Both the position numbers and the translations under genes were made by a program. The notes below the pieces were generated by a model that worked only from the letters and a program-made list of their open reading frames with translations, searched no databases and was not told the origin of the DNA. From contig OX419756.1 of NCBI GenBank assembly GCA_948567375.1, forward strand, positions 53,892,333 through 53,956,332: a stretch of 64,000 bases of DNA, written 5' to 3'. This document shows positions 63,849-64,000 of this stretch, in pieces (the stretch's first letter is position 1; every line of letters starts with the position of its first letter). Origin of the DNA: Lunularia cruciata. Taxonomy: Eukaryota; Streptophyta; Marchantiopsida; Lunulariales; Lunulariaceae.

Positions 63849-64000
63849 TGAGACAACCTGGAAAATATCACTTTTGTGGTAATCAGGTAAGTAAAGTTTT
63901 TTCCCACAGAGATACGATTCAAGATTGGTCAAATACAAAGCAAAGTAACAATTTCAGTTCTTCTTGCTTGCGTCTTTAATCTCTTAGGTAGAAACCACAC
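63849..64000 (-). repeat. 5' LTR of L-g, 3' edge only
   Basis: The last 152 bp of the 5' LTR, matching 41669-41820 with about 15 differences. The rest is beyond the window. Confidence 0.85.

Larger units (their letters stand above)
41669..64000 (-). mobile_element. L-element L-g: nearly complete gypsy element with 3.77 kb LTR
   Basis: A minus-strand element: start of the 5' LTR at the window edge (63849-64000), PBS (63826-63848), 3.3 kb leader, gag, protease, RT, RNase H, integrase, PPT (54567-54583) and 3' LTR (54566-41669). M2 (43763-52895) lies in that LTR. The internal part is 9.28 kb. The 3' LTR is 3,765 bp without M2. Comparing the last ~150 bp of both LTRs by eye gives about 15 differences, so it is an old insertion. 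Tat/Athila-like. It inserted in T-b2 gag. Confidence 0.9.

Overview
The window is a nested stack of plant LTR retrotransposons. I found no host gene, rRNA or functional tRNA gene in it. Plant-type Ty3/gypsy pol proteins (Tat/Athila-like and chromovirus-like), a TGGCGCCG-type primer-binding site and insertion upon insertion point to a land plant with a large, repeat-rich genome. I suspect a non-angiosperm (gymnosperm, fern or lycophyte) but the sequence does not settle this.

Four families are present; the names are mine. (1) M-elements: gypsy-like elements starting TGTCACG and ending CACGACA, with gag, protease, a C5-cytosine DNA methyltransferase, RT, RNase H, integrase and a PHD finger in one polyprotein frame. 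Copies: M0 (6246-7714, -, 5' part only), M1 (30276-40218, +, full) and M2 (43763-52895, +, full except a 3' deletion). (2) L-elements: gypsy elements with a ~3.75 kb LTR (TGTGGTACCCAC...GTTGTCACA) that itself carries a ~850-codon ORF. One nearly complete element (41669-64000+, -), a damaged one (11719-20751, +), two solo LTRs (15771-19552, 25685-29382) and LTR fragments (1-1746, 7715-9288, 9289-9785). (3) T-elements: gypsy with a ~0.7 kb LTR (TGTAACACC...GCTCACA): T-a (1747-6245, -) and the composite T-b (20752-41668, -). (4) One chromovirus fragment (9786-11718, -) with integrase, chromodomain and an LTR rich in heat-shock-element-like repeats.

Nesting, left to right: an L LTR sits in the RT of T-a; T-a sits in M0; M0 sits in an L fragment. 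L-d (+) was hit by solo LTR L-e and by T-b. T-b was hit by solo LTR L-f, by M1, and by the large L-g, whose own 3' LTR was hit by M2. The innermost and youngest-looking insertions are M1 and M2.

The most interesting system is the M-element. It carries a DNA-methylation writer inside pol and a histone-reader-type PHD finger at its C terminus, where chromoviruses carry a chromodomain. Its termini follow an A1-(coding)-B1-A2-B2 layout (split direct repeats) instead of two equal LTRs, although it encodes a DDE integrase and is flanked by 4-bp target duplications. The second candidate is the L-element LTR, which holds a long conserved ORF behind its own TATA box. All coding regions here are damaged by stops, many of them CAG-to-TAG changes, and none looks intact in this window.
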